A stretch of 64,000 bases of DNA from Lachnospiraceae bacterium (GCA_014804755.1 JAAUZE010000017.1:159835-223834), one strand, 5' to 3'; shown: positions 20,463 to 29,991, counted from the stretch's first letter. The notes: generated by a model from the letters alone, not told the origin. Translations and numbers: made by a program.

Positions 20463-21371
20463 TTATATTTCTGCCGCGCCGACTCCGCGCTCATTTAAGA
20501 ACGCTTCGATCTGCTCTAAGTCGCTCTGGCGGTGCCGCGTGCCGCTTTGCAAATATTCTTTTCGATAGCCCGAAGGGGAAATCCCCTTTGTCTGCCGGAA
20601 CGCTTTCGTAAAAACGAGCGGATCCGTATAGCCCACCGAGATTGCGATGCTTTCGATCGGCAGCTCCGTCATCTGCAGCAGCTCGACCGCCTTGGCAATG
20701 CGGAACGACGTCAAAAACTGCTGCGGCGACATGCCGATATGATTTTGAAACAGCGTGTAGAGATAGCTTCTGTGCACACAGACATAGTCCGCCACATCCG
20801 TTACCCGGATCGGGTTACAGTAATTGCTTTTGACAAAATCAACGGCACGGCTGACGTAATCGTTCGCGCGGCTGCTCTCCCCTGCCTCCTGCACGGACGC
20901 CGTGCGCGCGATGATGGAAAGAAAAATACCGAGCAGCCCGTCGCGCCGCAGCGCGTTGGAAAATCCGCAGGTGTTGTGCTCCATCATATCCTTGACCGTC
21001 TGATACAGCTCTCCCGACGCATCGGAGGCAAATACGGGATGCTCTTTTGACAGTCCCATGCTGCGCATATAATCGCTCACGCACGTGCCCGAAAATCCGA
21101 TCCACACATAGGTCCACGGCTCCGTCTCATCCGCCTGATAAAAAGCAAGCTCGCCCGGTTCAATGTAAAAACCGGCGCCCGCCTCGAGCGGATATTCTTT
21201 TCCGTCCATCACAAATCTGCCCCGCCCGCTCATCACATAGTGGATCAGATAATGCGGTTTTAGCGCCGGTCCGAAGCTGTGCAGCGGCTCCGTCTGCGAA
21301 CAGCCGCAGCAAATCAGGTACAGAGCGCCCGTCATCTCATTTTGAAATTCCAGTTTATATGCTTTCTCCAT
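20463..21371 (-). CDS. AraC family transcriptional regulator
   Basis: A 302-residue regulator: an N-terminal cupin-like sugar-sensing arm domain (about residues 1-150; HYLIHYVMSGRGRFVMDGKEY) and a C-terminal double HTH (about 190-290) with YLYTLFQNHIGMSPQQFLTS and SVGYTDPLVFTKAFRQTKGISPSGYR. The architecture fits sugar-responsive activators of the AraC/MsmR group. Position upstream of galK-galT suggests control of galactose or galactoside use; no operator was identified. GGGGAGCG precedes the ATG. Confidence 0.9.
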   Translation of the reverse strand: MEKAYKLEFQNEMTGALYLICCGCSQTEPLHSFGPALKPHYLIHYVMSGRGRFVMDGKEYPLEAGAGFYIEPGELAFYQADETEPWTYVWIGFSGTCVSDYMRSMGLSKEHPVFASDASGELYQTVKDMMEHNTCGFSNALRRDGLLGIFLSIIARTASVQEAGESSRANDYVSRAVDFVKSNYCNPIRVTDVADYVCVHRSYLYTLFQNHIGMSPQQFLTSFRIAKAVELLQMTELPIESIAISVGYTDPLVFTKAFRQTKGISPSGYRKEYLQSGTRHRQSDLEQIEAFLNERGVGAAEI

Positions 21372-21468
21372 CGCTCCCCACTCCGGTTTTTTTGATTGTG
21401 CTCCGCTTACGTTTACTTGCTTCCGATCGTATTCGGGTTACGTTCTCCTGTTTCCGATCGTATTCCGG

Positions 21469-22602
21469 TTACGGTTTCCACTGCGGGTCATCTAGGTCCG
21501 CCTGCGCCCGCGCAAGATCCTCGCGGATGGAGATTTTCTGCGGACATGCCTGCTCGCACTTTCCGCACTTTTTACATGCTTCCGGCTTCTCCTCCGCCTT
21601 CATGTTCTCCCAGCCCCAGTTGACCGCCCAATAATTCTGGTACATATGATACGTATTCCAGAACCTGAAAGTGCCCGGGATGTTCACCCCAAACGGACAG
21701 GGCATACAGTAGCGGCAGCCCGTACAGCCGTTTTGCACACGGGCGCGGAGCGTTTTCACCGCCTCCTTGATGCACGCCTGCTCTTCTTCGGAAAGCGGTT
21801 CAAAATCTGTAAAGGTATGTATATTGTCCCGCACCTGTTCTTCCGAAGACATCCCGCTCAAGACGACCTTGACATTCGGATGTGAGCCGACCCATCGCAG
21901 CGCAAACGACGCCGTCGATGCGTCCGGCTTCAACGCACGGTAGGTCTTCTCCACCTCCTCGGGCAGCTTGGCAAGCGAACCGCCCTTTACCGGCTCCATG
22001 ATGACAAGCGGCACGCCCAGCTCCTCGGTCAGCGCATAACCGCGGTCGCCCGCCTGGTCCTCCGCGTCCATATAATTATATTGAATCTGACAAAAATCCC
22101 ATTTCCGGTAGCGAAGAATTTCCTCAAAGCACGCATAATCATCATGAAATGAGAATCCGAGCTGCTTGATGCGCCCCTGTCTTTGGTACTCCTCGAGCAC
22201 ATCGAGAATTCCGATCTTTTTCACATCCGCCCAGCGGTCTTTTCCAAGCGCATGCAATAAATAAAAATCAATATAGTCGGTCTGAAGCTTTGATAACTGC
22301 TCCTCGAAATAACGCGTCACGTCCTCTTTTGTCTTGACGAGCCATACCGGCAGCTTTGTCGCCAAATAAAAGGATCTGCGATCGTATTTTTTCATCAGCC
22401 GCCCGACCACACGCTCACTCTCGCCGCCGTGGTAGGGGTACGCCGTATCGTAATAATTCACACCTGCTGCCATCGCCTCATCGAGCATGCACTCTGTTCT
22501 TTTTTCATCGATCTGACCGTTTTCCAACGTCGGGAAACGCATACACCCGAAGCCGAGCAGCGACGTCTCCACCCCACAGTTGTTCCATGTTCTTTTTTCC
22601 AT
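21469..22602 (-). CDS. Aldo/keto reductase with C-terminal 4Fe-4S domain
   Basis: About 377 residues. The N-terminal aldo/keto reductase barrel (about 1-290) has GFGCMRFP, the catalytic-region DTAYPYHGGESE and YIDFYLLHALGK motifs. The C-terminus carries ferredoxin-type cysteines, CTGCRYCMPCPFGV and CKKCGKCEQACPQKI. This fused family is widespread in anaerobes; the electron partner and substrate are unknown. The frame is open to 22653, but AAAGGGG before the ATG at 22600-22602 sets the start MEKRTWNNCGVE. Confidence 0.92.
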   Translation of the reverse strand: MEKRTWNNCGVETSLLGFGCMRFPTLENGQIDEKRTECMLDEAMAAGVNYYDTAYPYHGGESERVVGRLMKKYDRRSFYLATKLPVWLVKTKEDVTRYFEEQLSKLQTDYIDFYLLHALGKDRWADVKKIGILDVLEEYQRQGRIKQLGFSFHDDYACFEEILRYRKWDFCQIQYNYMDAEDQAGDRGYALTEELGVPLVIMEPVKGGSLAKLPEEVEKTYRALKPDASTASFALRWVGSHPNVKVVLSGMSSEEQVRDNIHTFTDFEPLSEEEQACIKEAVKTLRARVQNGCTGCRYCMPCPFGVNIPGTFRFWNTYHMYQNYWAVNWGWENMKAEEKPEACKKCGKCEQACPQKISIREDLARAQADLDDPQWKP

Positions 22603-22693
22603 AGAGATCCCCTTTCGTTTCAGATATTTACTTCTATTTTTCATTCCTAACAAAGATCATATGAATTCAGTATAACACAAAGGGATGACCGAG

Positions 22694-23113
22694 TCATCCC
22701 TTCATCCGTTCATATTCCGCTTTTTCCCGCGCCAGTTCCGCGTAAAGACGCAGGACATTCCATTCCCTGTTTGTCGGCGTCAGCACTGCTTTGTAATCGA
22801 CCTTGATTGCCCGCCCGCGCAGCAGCGCGAGCGCCCTGTTAAAATGTTTCTCACTCACATCACAAAACACCATCAAGCTTTCCGCCGGCGCGTTGCCGTG
22901 ATCGGGCACGGCTTCCTGTTTCGATCCTGCGCTCTGCGCATCTGCGATTGTTTTGCCGTCCGACCCGCTTATTTTTCCCGACGCCAGCGCCCCGATCGTC
23001 TGCCGGAACGCGCTTTCCGGAATTCTCTCACATCTCACTTTCATTGCGGCAAGCATATCAGCGATTGCCGACGCCTCCGCATCCGGAACCCGAAAAAGAA
23101 GAACCTTTTCCAT
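22694..23113 (-). CDS. DUF3783 family protein
   Basis: A 139-residue protein recognised as DUF3783 by its C-terminal block (VFCDVSEKHFNRALALLRGR, KVDYKAVLTPTNREW), which predicts a small ferredoxin-like fold. Between an N-terminal domain and this block is an Ala/Ser/Gln-rich linker (about 45-75). No function is known. It is followed by the aldo/keto reductase and preceded by the DegV gene on the same strand. Confidence 0.75.
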   Translation of the reverse strand: MEKVLLFRVPDAEASAIADMLAAMKVRCERIPESAFRQTIGALASGKISGSDGKTIADAQSAGSKQEAVPDHGNAPAESLMVFCDVSEKHFNRALALLRGRAIKVDYKAVLTPTNREWNVLRLYAELAREKAEYERMKG

Positions 23114-23148
23114 TTTATTTTTCCCGCCCTTTCGTGCGCTGTCCGTTC

Positions 23149-24054
23149 TCAGCCATGGTGCCGTATCACGCCGAAGCCGAGCGGATACGGTCCCGTATGC
23201 ACCCCGATCGTCGCGCCGATCTGATACAGCGGTAAATCCTCTTTTGTCACCGCAAACCCGTTCTCGTTCAAAAAAGCAATCGAATCCTTTTGAAACGCCT
23301 CCGCTTCTTCGCGGTCATAGCCGTAACCGATGCAGATGCTCAGCGCCTTGCTGCCGCAGCCAAGCTCCTTTATATATTGCAGCAGAAGCTTTCTGCAGAG
23401 CGCTTTTGATTTTTCCCTGCCCCGGCAGATGCCCGACGGGAAAATCTCGCCATCCTTAAGTGTGATGAGCGGCTTAATATCAAGCAGCGCGCCCGCCATC
23501 CCCGTCAGCTTGCCGATGCGCCCGCCGTGCTGTAAATAACGCAGATTTCCGACCGTGAAAAAAATACGCCCGCTGCCCTGAATGTCCGCAAGCCCTTTTA
23601 CGGTCTGCTCCGCCGTATAGCCCGCTTCGCGCATGCTGACAGCCTCCAATACATAAATCCCCTGCAATACGGTATCCACCGCGGAATCGATCACATGGAT
23701 CTGTGCCTGCGGATAGGTTTCCGCTACCATTCCCTGCGCGACCGTCGCGGACTGGTACGAGGCGCTGAATTTGGAAGTGATGCAGATACAGATGACCGGC
23801 ATTCCTTCCTTTGCATAGCGCTCGAATACATCCGCGTAATCCTGTACGGACGGCATGGAGGACTTCGGAAACTTCTTCGGATTCTGCACCATCATCTCAT
23901 AAAAATCCCGTACGGAGATATCGACGCCCTCCTTCATGGATTCCCTGTCATTCATGGATACATAAAACGGTACTACCTCAATTTTCTTTTCTGCGACCAG
24001 TTCTGCCGGAAGATCGCACGAGCTGTCACTCACAATTTGAAACTTCTGATCCAT
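23149..24054 (-). CDS. DegV family fatty acid-binding protein
   Basis: A 301-residue DegV protein; the family (FakB) presents fatty acids to the FakA kinase. N-terminal SDSSCDLPAEL and the lipid-contact segment CICITSKFSASYQSA (about residues 88-102) are conserved, and RIGKLTGMAGALLDIKPLI is the usual domain-2 block. AAAGGAAAACAGG precedes the ATG. No fakA gene is seen nearby, so the exact lipid role is inferred. Confidence 0.92.
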   Translation of the reverse strand: MDQKFQIVSDSSCDLPAELVAEKKIEVVPFYVSMNDRESMKEGVDISVRDFYEMMVQNPKKFPKSSMPSVQDYADVFERYAKEGMPVICICITSKFSASYQSATVAQGMVAETYPQAQIHVIDSAVDTVLQGIYVLEAVSMREAGYTAEQTVKGLADIQGSGRIFFTVGNLRYLQHGGRIGKLTGMAGALLDIKPLITLKDGEIFPSGICRGREKSKALCRKLLLQYIKELGCGSKALSICIGYGYDREEAEAFQKDSIAFLNENGFAVTKEDLPLYQIGATIGVHTGPYPLGFGVIRHHG

Positions 24055-24311
24055 ATACCTGTTTTCCTTTGCAATACGATTGTATCAAATGGTTTTGATT
24101 ACTATGTTATGTGTTTTTTAATATCATTATATCCTATATGATACCGCATTGGAAGAAAAATGCAATTGTTTTTTGGGATTTCTTTGTATTTTTATTGTGA
24201 AAGCAGGTAAATATCCGCAAGAATTGTTACGACAAACGCATCGCAGGTTTGTTATACTTGTGGAAACGCAGATGAAAGCGTTTCATTCTATATCGTAGCC
24301 GCTACAGATCA

Positions 24312-25184
24312 GTGAAAGGAAGTGAGACTCTGAAAAACTTTTCTCAAATAAGTGAAGCTTTACAGTATATTGACCAACATTTAGAGGAACCGATCACGCT
24401 CGAAACATTGTCGGCGCAATTTTTCTTTTCCCCTTATTACTTCCATAAACTGTTTTCCATCATTGTCGGGAAGTCGTTGGCAGCCTACATCCGTGATCGG
24501 CGGATTCTTTCTGCCTGTGATCAGCTTTGCCGTACCGAAAAGAGTATTTTAGAAATTGCCCTGGACAGTGGTTTTCATTCGTCGCAGGCTTTCTCAAGAA
24601 CATTTAAGGCGGAAATGGGCGTGTCTCCGAGCGAATACAGAGCGCAGGGCTTTCAGCCTGTCATCGTAACCGCCGACGAATTGATCATGAAATTTACCAA
24701 CCGATTGAAAGGAGGAATTTATTTGAATCCAACCATTATCAAACGCGACGCCCTGTTTATCGCCGGAACGCACGGTGACGGCAACCGGACAGGGGAGGTA
24801 TGGAATGCCTTTGAAAAATTATGCAGTGAAAAGCCGCTCAGTGGCGCTTTATCCACGGACGGATATGAAATCCGGGTATATGAAGACGACAACTGCACGG
24901 TGCATGTGGGCCATCCCGTTTCCGGCAAAGATCCTATTGATCCTGCATATTCGATATTTGAATTGCCCGCGTCCAAATATGCTTCTTTTGACGTATATGT
25001 AGCCAATGGCTATGAGAGCGAAAATACCGCTATGGACGAATGGCTGAAAACAAACAGCGAGGGCTATACAGAACGCCTTCTGAATCCATCGACGCATTAT
25101 TGCGTCGAATATTACGATGAACGTTTTCACGGAGACGAGGCAGGCTCCATCGTGGAAATCTGGATTCCCGTTCAAAAAGGGTGA
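24312..25184 (+). CDS. AraC family regulator with GyrI-like effector-binding domain
   Basis: About 285-290 residues: an N-terminal AraC double HTH (about 10-110; FFFSPYYFHKLFSIIVGKSL and DSGFHSSQAFSRTFKAEMGVSPSEYR) and a C-terminal GyrI-like ligand domain (about 130-290, ending EYYDERF...IVEIWIPVQ). Such regulators bind drugs or amphipathic compounds. The start is odd: the in-frame GTG at 24312 has no ribosome site, whereas AAAGGAAG (24315-24322) sits properly before a CTG at 24330-24332, giving a start at the LKNFSQISEAL segment. Confidence 0.88.
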   Translation: MKGSETLKNFSQISEALQYIDQHLEEPITLETLSAQFFFSPYYFHKLFSIIVGKSLAAYIRDRRILSACDQLCRTEKSILEIALDSGFHSSQAFSRTFKAEMGVSPSEYRAQGFQPVIVTADELIMKFTNRLKGGIYLNPTIIKRDALFIAGTHGDGNRTGEVWNAFEKLCSEKPLSGALSTDGYEIRVYEDDNCTVHVGHPVSGKDPIDPAYSIFELPASKYASFDVYVANGYESENTAMDEWLKTNSEGYTERLLNPSTHYCVEYYDERFHGDEAGSIVEIWIPVQKG

Positions 25185-25217
25185 GTGTATCTCAGCAGGT
25201 GCTGTTTTTCATGCCCT

Positions 25218-25342
25218 TGGGGAAACTGTTTCCCGCACCGGATTTTCGTGGAATATACCGCAAATCGACATGTTCCTTTGTAAATTCGTGGGCATCCGCC
25301 GGTAACACTAAAGAAGCGCCGGTTTGATCGGCGCTTCCTTAG
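25218..25342. repeat. Decayed copy of MITE-like element
   Basis: About 125 bases that align, in opposite orientation, with the element at 44127-44282: GTTTCCCGCACCGGATTTTC, GGAATATACCGC, GCATCCGCCGG and the end CGGCGCTTCCTTAG are shared. The left terminal repeat has lost about eight bases. It lies between the AraC/GyrI gene and the phosphatase. Confidence 0.75.
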
Positions 25343-25354
25343 GTATTATTTCCA

Positions 25355-25834
25355 TTATCCGTGAAGGACCCCCTCCTTCTTCAGATACGCTAAAAACGCA
25401 TCGCATCCCTCATCCACATCCCGATAGGTCGCGTCAAACTTCCGCGAATACCACGGATCGATCACCGAATCATTTCTTCCGCAATAAGAAAGCAGCATGC
25501 GGATCTTCCCGCCTTTGTGTCCTGTGATGCGTTCCATGTTGCGTATGTTCTGCTCGTCCATGCCGATCAGGTAGTCGTACGCATCGTAATCGGATTTTGT
25601 AAGCTGCACGGCCCTCTTTCCCTCACAGGAAATGCCGTGCTTCGCTAATTCCGCCTTCGCCGGCGGATAAACGGGATTTCCTATCCCGTTCCAGATTTCT
25701 TCCGTGCTCGTGGCAGCGGAAGCAATATAGAACTGATCGGCAATGCCGAGGTCGGCGACTTTCTTTTTTAGGATGAATTCCGCCATGGGGGAGCGGCAGA
25801 TGTTGCCGTGGCATATAAAAAGTATCGAAATCAT
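25355..25834 (-). CDS. Low molecular weight protein-tyrosine phosphatase
   Basis: A 159-residue phosphatase. The catalytic loop CHGNICRS (C-x5-R-S) is at the N-terminus and the general acid is in DPWYSRKF near residue 126. It removes phosphate from protein tyrosines; targets in this organism are unknown. The frame is open upstream, but AGGAGG before the ATG at 25832-25834 gives MISILFICHGN. It is the last backbone-like gene before the AT-rich accessory region. Confidence 0.92.
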   Translation of the reverse strand: MISILFICHGNICRSPMAEFILKKKVADLGIADQFYIASAATSTEEIWNGIGNPVYPPAKAELAKHGISCEGKRAVQLTKSDYDAYDYLIGMDEQNIRNMERITGHKGGKIRMLLSYCGRNDSVIDPWYSRKFDATYRDVDEGCDAFLAYLKKEGVLHG

Positions 25835-26078
25835 GTTTGTTTTTCCTCCTGAAATGCCGTGATTTGCCGTGTTTTGGCGCGATTTGCAAGGTTTGCGGTT
25901 TTTATGAAAATTGTTAAAAATGTTACGAAATAAGCAAATCGGGGCAAAACCGAGCAAGTTGATGTTGTCGAACGTAGTAGGAATTGGGGGCTTTTACTAC
26001 TGTGGTATTTTATCATAAACTCAATAGTCTGTGATGTAAAAACCAATATTCAAAATACTACCACAAATCAGTCTATCC

Positions 26079-27524
26079 TCAAAACAACTTTCTTACTATA
26101 TTTTTAATACTTTCTTCATCTATTCCTGCATTTTTCAATATCATTATATAAATCAGTGCTCTGGCCACTTCAAAAAGCACACAATGAATCTTTTCTATCT
26201 CTGGTGGATTTCCATGAGCAATTCCATTCCTAAAATCTGCAAATATTTTCCCTGCCTCATTTTCACTTGGAAATGCCACGTCATTAGCGGAACTCATCCT
26301 ATCTATAACAGGTTTTACTAAATCCATATACATATTTAATGCATTCTTGTATTTTTCTCCCAAGCTATAATCTATTTTTGACAAAGCATCAACTATTTTT
26401 ACATAATAGCTTTGGTATGATTTAGCTTTCGTTTTTGACGTACTCTCAAAAAATTTTTTCAATCTTGAATTTACATCGCCATAAAAGCATTTTTCAAATT
26501 CATCACGCGATATTCTTCCTTCCGCCGCTAAAGCAAACAACGTATCCATCTTGTCTGCAGATTCTTGAAACAATCCTTGTATATATGCAAATTTTTCATT
26601 TTCATCTTTTTTACTTGGATATAGTCTCGCATACTCACTTTCCAAACTTAATGCACATGATAAAAATTTTTCGTAGGTAAGTTGTGAACTCTCTTTCCCG
26701 TTTCTTGGTATATAAAAATTATCATAAATTTTTTGAGAGCGCCTTTGAGCCACACACTTAAATAAATCACCAAAGTTTTCACCACAGTCATCAATAATAA
26801 TCGAGTTTCTTTCTGTATTATTGTAATCTCCAAAATCCGCTGAGTTTACTATTATTTCTGCAACTTTATCATATTTCCCCTCAATTTTCCTTTGGATATA
26901 TATTTTATCAAATACAACATTTCTCCTAAAACTTAAAAATGAAAAAAAGTCATACACCTGCAAATAAATTGTTGGTATATTTTTTATTGTTAAGGTCTTG
27001 CCGTATTCGATGCAAAAACGAGGAATTGCTTCCCCCATTGAAGTCTCAACAAATTTTTTATTATGCCAAATACTATAATCTATTGATAATTTCATTTCCC
27101 TATTTTTAATTTTAAGATATGTCTCTACATTAAGATCATCCCAATTTCTAGGCGTTATCGATTTCATTCTCTTCGATATATCATAACCCTCTTCTGAAAT
27201 ATATGCCCTCCCCGGTCCTGCAAACACATTTACCGGCTTACCTTCAAAGCAAATCCTATCAAATAACGATATATCTTCGTATAAACCTGTATTACACGTT
27301 GAAATTATCAAAACTTGATATGAAAGCCTATTGTTGGAATATCTGCAATTCAAAAATGCAACTTCTCTATTTCCTGTTGTAATCCCTTTTATAATTTCTT
27401 TTTCTTTAATCCCACTTGGAATAAGTGCTGAGTATGTATCATAAGGTATCAGTGTCACCTTATCATCAATCAAATGATAAGGTACATTCTTCCTATTTAT
27501 CTTTATGTGCCCTGTATGCTCCAT
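26079..27524 (-). CDS. ApeA-like HEPN domain protein (candidate anti-phage effector)
   Basis: A 481-residue protein with an N-terminal beta-rich region (about 1-190, resembling the ApeA N-terminal domain) and a helical C-terminal domain (about 290-481). That domain ends with FRNGIAHGNP, i.e. Arg432-x4-His437, the R-x4-6-H signature of HEPN ribonucleases. ApeA proteins are single-gene abortive defence effectors with this layout. Composition is much more AT-rich than the backbone on its left, and an integrase remnant is next to it, consistent with transfer. AGAGGGA precedes the ATG. Family-level call made by eye. Confidence 0.6.
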   Translation of the reverse strand: MEHTGHIKINRKNVPYHLIDDKVTLIPYDTYSALIPSGIKEKEIIKGITTGNREVAFLNCRYSNNRLSYQVLIISTCNTGLYEDISLFDRICFEGKPVNVFAGPGRAYISEEGYDISKRMKSITPRNWDDLNVETYLKIKNREMKLSIDYSIWHNKKFVETSMGEAIPRFCIEYGKTLTIKNIPTIYLQVYDFFSFLSFRRNVVFDKIYIQRKIEGKYDKVAEIIVNSADFGDYNNTERNSIIIDDCGENFGDLFKCVAQRRSQKIYDNFYIPRNGKESSQLTYEKFLSCALSLESEYARLYPSKKDENEKFAYIQGLFQESADKMDTLFALAAEGRISRDEFEKCFYGDVNSRLKKFFESTSKTKAKSYQSYYVKIVDALSKIDYSLGEKYKNALNMYMDLVKPVIDRMSSANDVAFPSENEAGKIFADFRNGIAHGNPPEIEKIHCVLFEVARALIYIMILKNAGIDEESIKNIVRKLF

Positions 27525-27621
27525 ATATATCCCTCTTTCATCGTTGATAGCACCTACGCTTTAATTACATTAATTTTACCATACAAATGCAAATATGTAA
27601 TGTAAAAAATATTAAAAGAAT

Positions 27622-27639
27622 GCCCTGCCGAAGCAGGGC
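27622..27639 (-). terminator. Terminator hairpin at the end of the integrase remnant
   Basis: GCCCTGC/GCAGGGC with a four-base loop, followed on the minus strand by ATTCTTTTAATATTTTTT. The same hairpin recurs at 50058-50075. Confidence 0.75.
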
Positions 27640-27717
27640 GCACTCTTTCCATATATCAAATCGCCACGAAAATATTTCTGTGAAACGGGCTTCTCCTTTT
27701 TGCTCTTTTTCAGTATT

Positions 27718-28340
27718 CTACAAATCTTTTACCCGTTTCAGCTCATCCGTTGCATCCCCCAATCCAAGGTGCATATAGGTGTTCAGCGCGACACCAATAT
27801 CGTTATGCCCCATCAAGTATCGAAGTGTCTTGGGGTTCATGCCCGACTTCGCTATATTGCTGCAGTAGGTATGGCGGCAGATATGGGGTGTGATATTCGG
27901 CATCTGCACTCTGTAAATATCATTAAACCTTTTGACTATGTGGTTGAATCGATGTTCCCAATGCATCGCCACTTCCGGGTAACCGTTCTTATCCGTGAAA
28001 AGGAATCCGGCATATCCGCCCACCACCCTCTCGCATTTCGGCTCTTCCCTGTCCTCGATGATCGTCCGGAAGCACTGTGCCACATCTTCTGTCATGGACA
28101 GCTTCCTTGTTCCGGCATTCGTTTTGGTGGATTCAATGAGTAGCCGCATATCTGAAGTCCGCTGGAGCTGGTGGTCGATATTGATAACCTTGTTTTCCAG
28201 ATCAATATCCCGCAGAATTCCGAAATACGCATCCCTGTTTGGAAAAGTATATAGACCACCTCGTAATACTTGTAGTAAACATTATCGTCATGCACGACTT
28301 TCAGGATATTGTTTGCGTTGCCTCCGCCATAACAGTCCCG
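27718..28340 (-). pseudogene. Tyrosine recombinase/integrase remnant (copy 1)
   Basis: C-terminal half of a Tn916-class integrase. The 3' part (27718-28149 and slightly beyond) has the catalytic HICRHTY, LMGHNDIGV and the tyrosine in NTYMHLG. The preceding part (YYEVVYILFQTGMRISEFCG, around 28200-28290) is in another frame. Comparison with the second copy near 33.8 kb shows a 13-base loss between TTCTG and GGGATATT, which breaks the frame. The N-terminal DNA-binding half is absent. Stop is TAG. A dead gene marking a mobile-element end. Confidence 0.85.
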
Positions 28341-28449
28341 GTGTTCCCACAGAAATATCTGTATCCATTCCCACCCTATATTAGTCGGATTCCGTAAGGT
28401 AATTCTGTATCAAATTTATTCCATTTTCCTCTCTTTCTGCACATAAAAA

Positions 28450-28473
28450 GGCACCAGATTTTACACTGATGCC
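28450..28473 (-). terminator. Terminator after the holin-like gene
   Basis: GGCATCAG/CTGGTGCC stem, followed on the minus strand by TTTTTATG. Confidence 0.75.
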
Positions 28474-28486
28474 TTGAAATAAAAAT

Positions 28487-29188
28487 TCAACTTTTTCCTC
28501 CCTCCCGTAACTGTTCCAGCACGGCTTTCATCTTCTCCGGTAAAGGAGCATTCTCCAAAATTGAGATGCCTTTATTGAAAAGATAAAAAATAACCGCCGT
28601 TTGCTGATTGCCTCCCTCCCCGATAATGTAGGTATCCACGATATACCCAACTACCACAAGACAGAAAATGCCCACCTTCTTAAAAATGTCCTTAAAGCAC
28701 ACCTCGCTAGCGAACTGTTTCTCCACCGCCGCTGCCATCAGCCCCGTGACATAATCCATTACAACAAATACCACCAGTGCATAAAGGAAGCCGCCAAAAC
28801 CTCCCATCATCACACTGATTGTACAACCAAGCGCTATATACTCTGCCGGGGCAAATTCCAACATTCTATCCACACTGTGCTTTGCAAGCAGCTCCCTTAC
28901 TTCCTCCGTATGTCCGGAGCGAGACTTTTCCGCCAGCCCTGCGCAGACTTCCTCTAGGGCTAACGTTTTCTCCTCCGGATCCTGTTTTGGGGAGGACGTC
29001 TTTGCCCTGCTCCCTGAAATATCCCCGTCTGCCTTTCCAGACCTGCCTTTTTTCTTCGACTCTGCTACTCCCCTTTTTTCTTCTACTCCCCCGCCGTCTG
29101 CTACCACCGCATCCTCAACAGCCCGCAGGCTGTCTGCAAGGGAACGCAGATCCCCGATTATCTCAAGCAGTAACTTTACTTTTCCCAT
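28487..29188 (-). CDS. Phage holin family protein with long cytosolic N-terminus
   Basis: A 233-residue protein whose C-terminal 120 residues match the toxin-secretion/phage-lysis holin family: three or four hydrophobic segments with VMDYVTGLMAA and the conserved charged segment KDIFKKVGIFCLVVVGY. The first 110 residues are a charged, Gly/Ser/Lys-rich leader with no membrane helix, longer than usual for these holins. GGAAGGAGG before the ATG at 29186-29188 sets the start. Likely cargo of the decayed mobile element. Confidence 0.8.
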   Translation of the reverse strand: MGKVKLLLEIIGDLRSLADSLRAVEDAVVADGGGVEEKRGVAESKKKGRSGKADGDISGSRAKTSSPKQDPEEKTLALEEVCAGLAEKSRSGHTEEVRELLAKHSVDRMLEFAPAEYIALGCTISVMMGGFGGFLYALVVFVVMDYVTGLMAAAVEKQFASEVCFKDIFKKVGIFCLVVVGYIVDTYIIGEGGNQQTAVIFYLFNKGISILENAPLPEKMKAVLEQLREGGKS

Positions 29189-29381
29189 GTACGCTTCCTC
29201 CTTCCATGATTTCACTCATTGCCAGCTTCCAGACAGAATCGCCTGGCACGATGATGGTCAGCCTCCGCTTCTCCCCAAGGAGGAAGCGCGCTATGCGCTC
29301 CCTCACGGAGATATTCCGATAGCTCACGATTCCGCTGGATGCCGACTCTTTTGAAACACTAATCCTTAATGTGTGTTCCAT
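29163..29381 (-). CDS. Small hypothetical protein of the mobile element
   Basis: A 72-residue protein starting MEHTLRISVSKESASSGIVS. GGAGGTC before the ATG at 29379-29381 decides the start over an upstream one. It has an Arg-rich stretch (RERIARFLLGEKRRL) and a VPGDSVWKLAMSEI segment. Its end overlaps the start of the holin-like gene by about 26 bases, so they are probably one operon with the sigma-like gene upstream. I do not recognise the family. Confidence 0.6.
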   Translation of the reverse strand: MEHTLRISVSKESASSGIVSYRNISVRERIARFLLGEKRRLTIIVPGDSVWKLAMSEIMEGGSVHGKSKVTA

Positions 29382-29476
29382 TCCCATGACCTCCATTTCC
29401 GAAAGGCCGTTATTTTGCTGCCCTTCACTATACGGATAATTGGAGACCCTTTTGGATACCCTTTCAGAGACCAAAA

Positions 29477-29863
29477 TTAAAAATTTTTTATAACAATTTT
29501 TCTTGATCCCTCGATTGACTTTACGACCGCTCTGTGCTGTACTTTTTCCTCTCGCGCTATCTCCCGCAAGGACTTCCCTTCCACAAATCTCAGCAGCCTG
29601 CGCCTCTGCACTTCTGACAACTCGTCCAACGCACGGGCAATATGCTTCACATCCAGTTTCTGCTCCATCTGCGTTTCCGGCGTTTCATTGCATGCATACT
29701 CCATACCCTCATACTGTGCCGCATCCAAAGAATAACAGTGATAGCGTTCTTTCCGGGCAAGGTTGTCCTCCTCGCGCCTTGACTCAATGATGACGGCACC
29801 GATGGACTCCTCCACCTCGACCTCCGACACAGTCCCGTCTGCAAATTCATATTTAATTTTCAT
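29477..29863 (-). CDS. Sigma-70 region 4-like HTH protein
   Basis: A 128-residue protein whose last 60 residues form a sigma region-4 type HTH (ALDELSEVQRRRLLRFVEGK, SLREIAREEKVQHRAVVKSI). The first 60 residues are acidic and resemble the N-termini of small sigma-like proteins carried by clostridial conjugative elements and phages. GGAGGGAATTTAA precedes the ATG. It probably controls element genes rather than housekeeping ones. Confidence 0.7.
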   Translation of the reverse strand: MKIKYEFADGTVSEVEVEESIGAVIIESRREEDNLARKERYHCYSLDAAQYEGMEYACNETPETQMEQKLDVKHIARALDELSEVQRRRLLRFVEGKSLREIAREEKVQHRAVVKSIEGSRKIVIKNF

Positions 29864-29991
29864 TTAAATTCCCTCCAGTCTTGAAATTTGTTAAATGGGT
29901 TTTAAGACCGGAAAGGAGGCCCGCGGATACCGGAGTATACCGCACAGATAGAATGAAATCTGCCACCCCGGCTGCTTGTACGTAACTGCAT

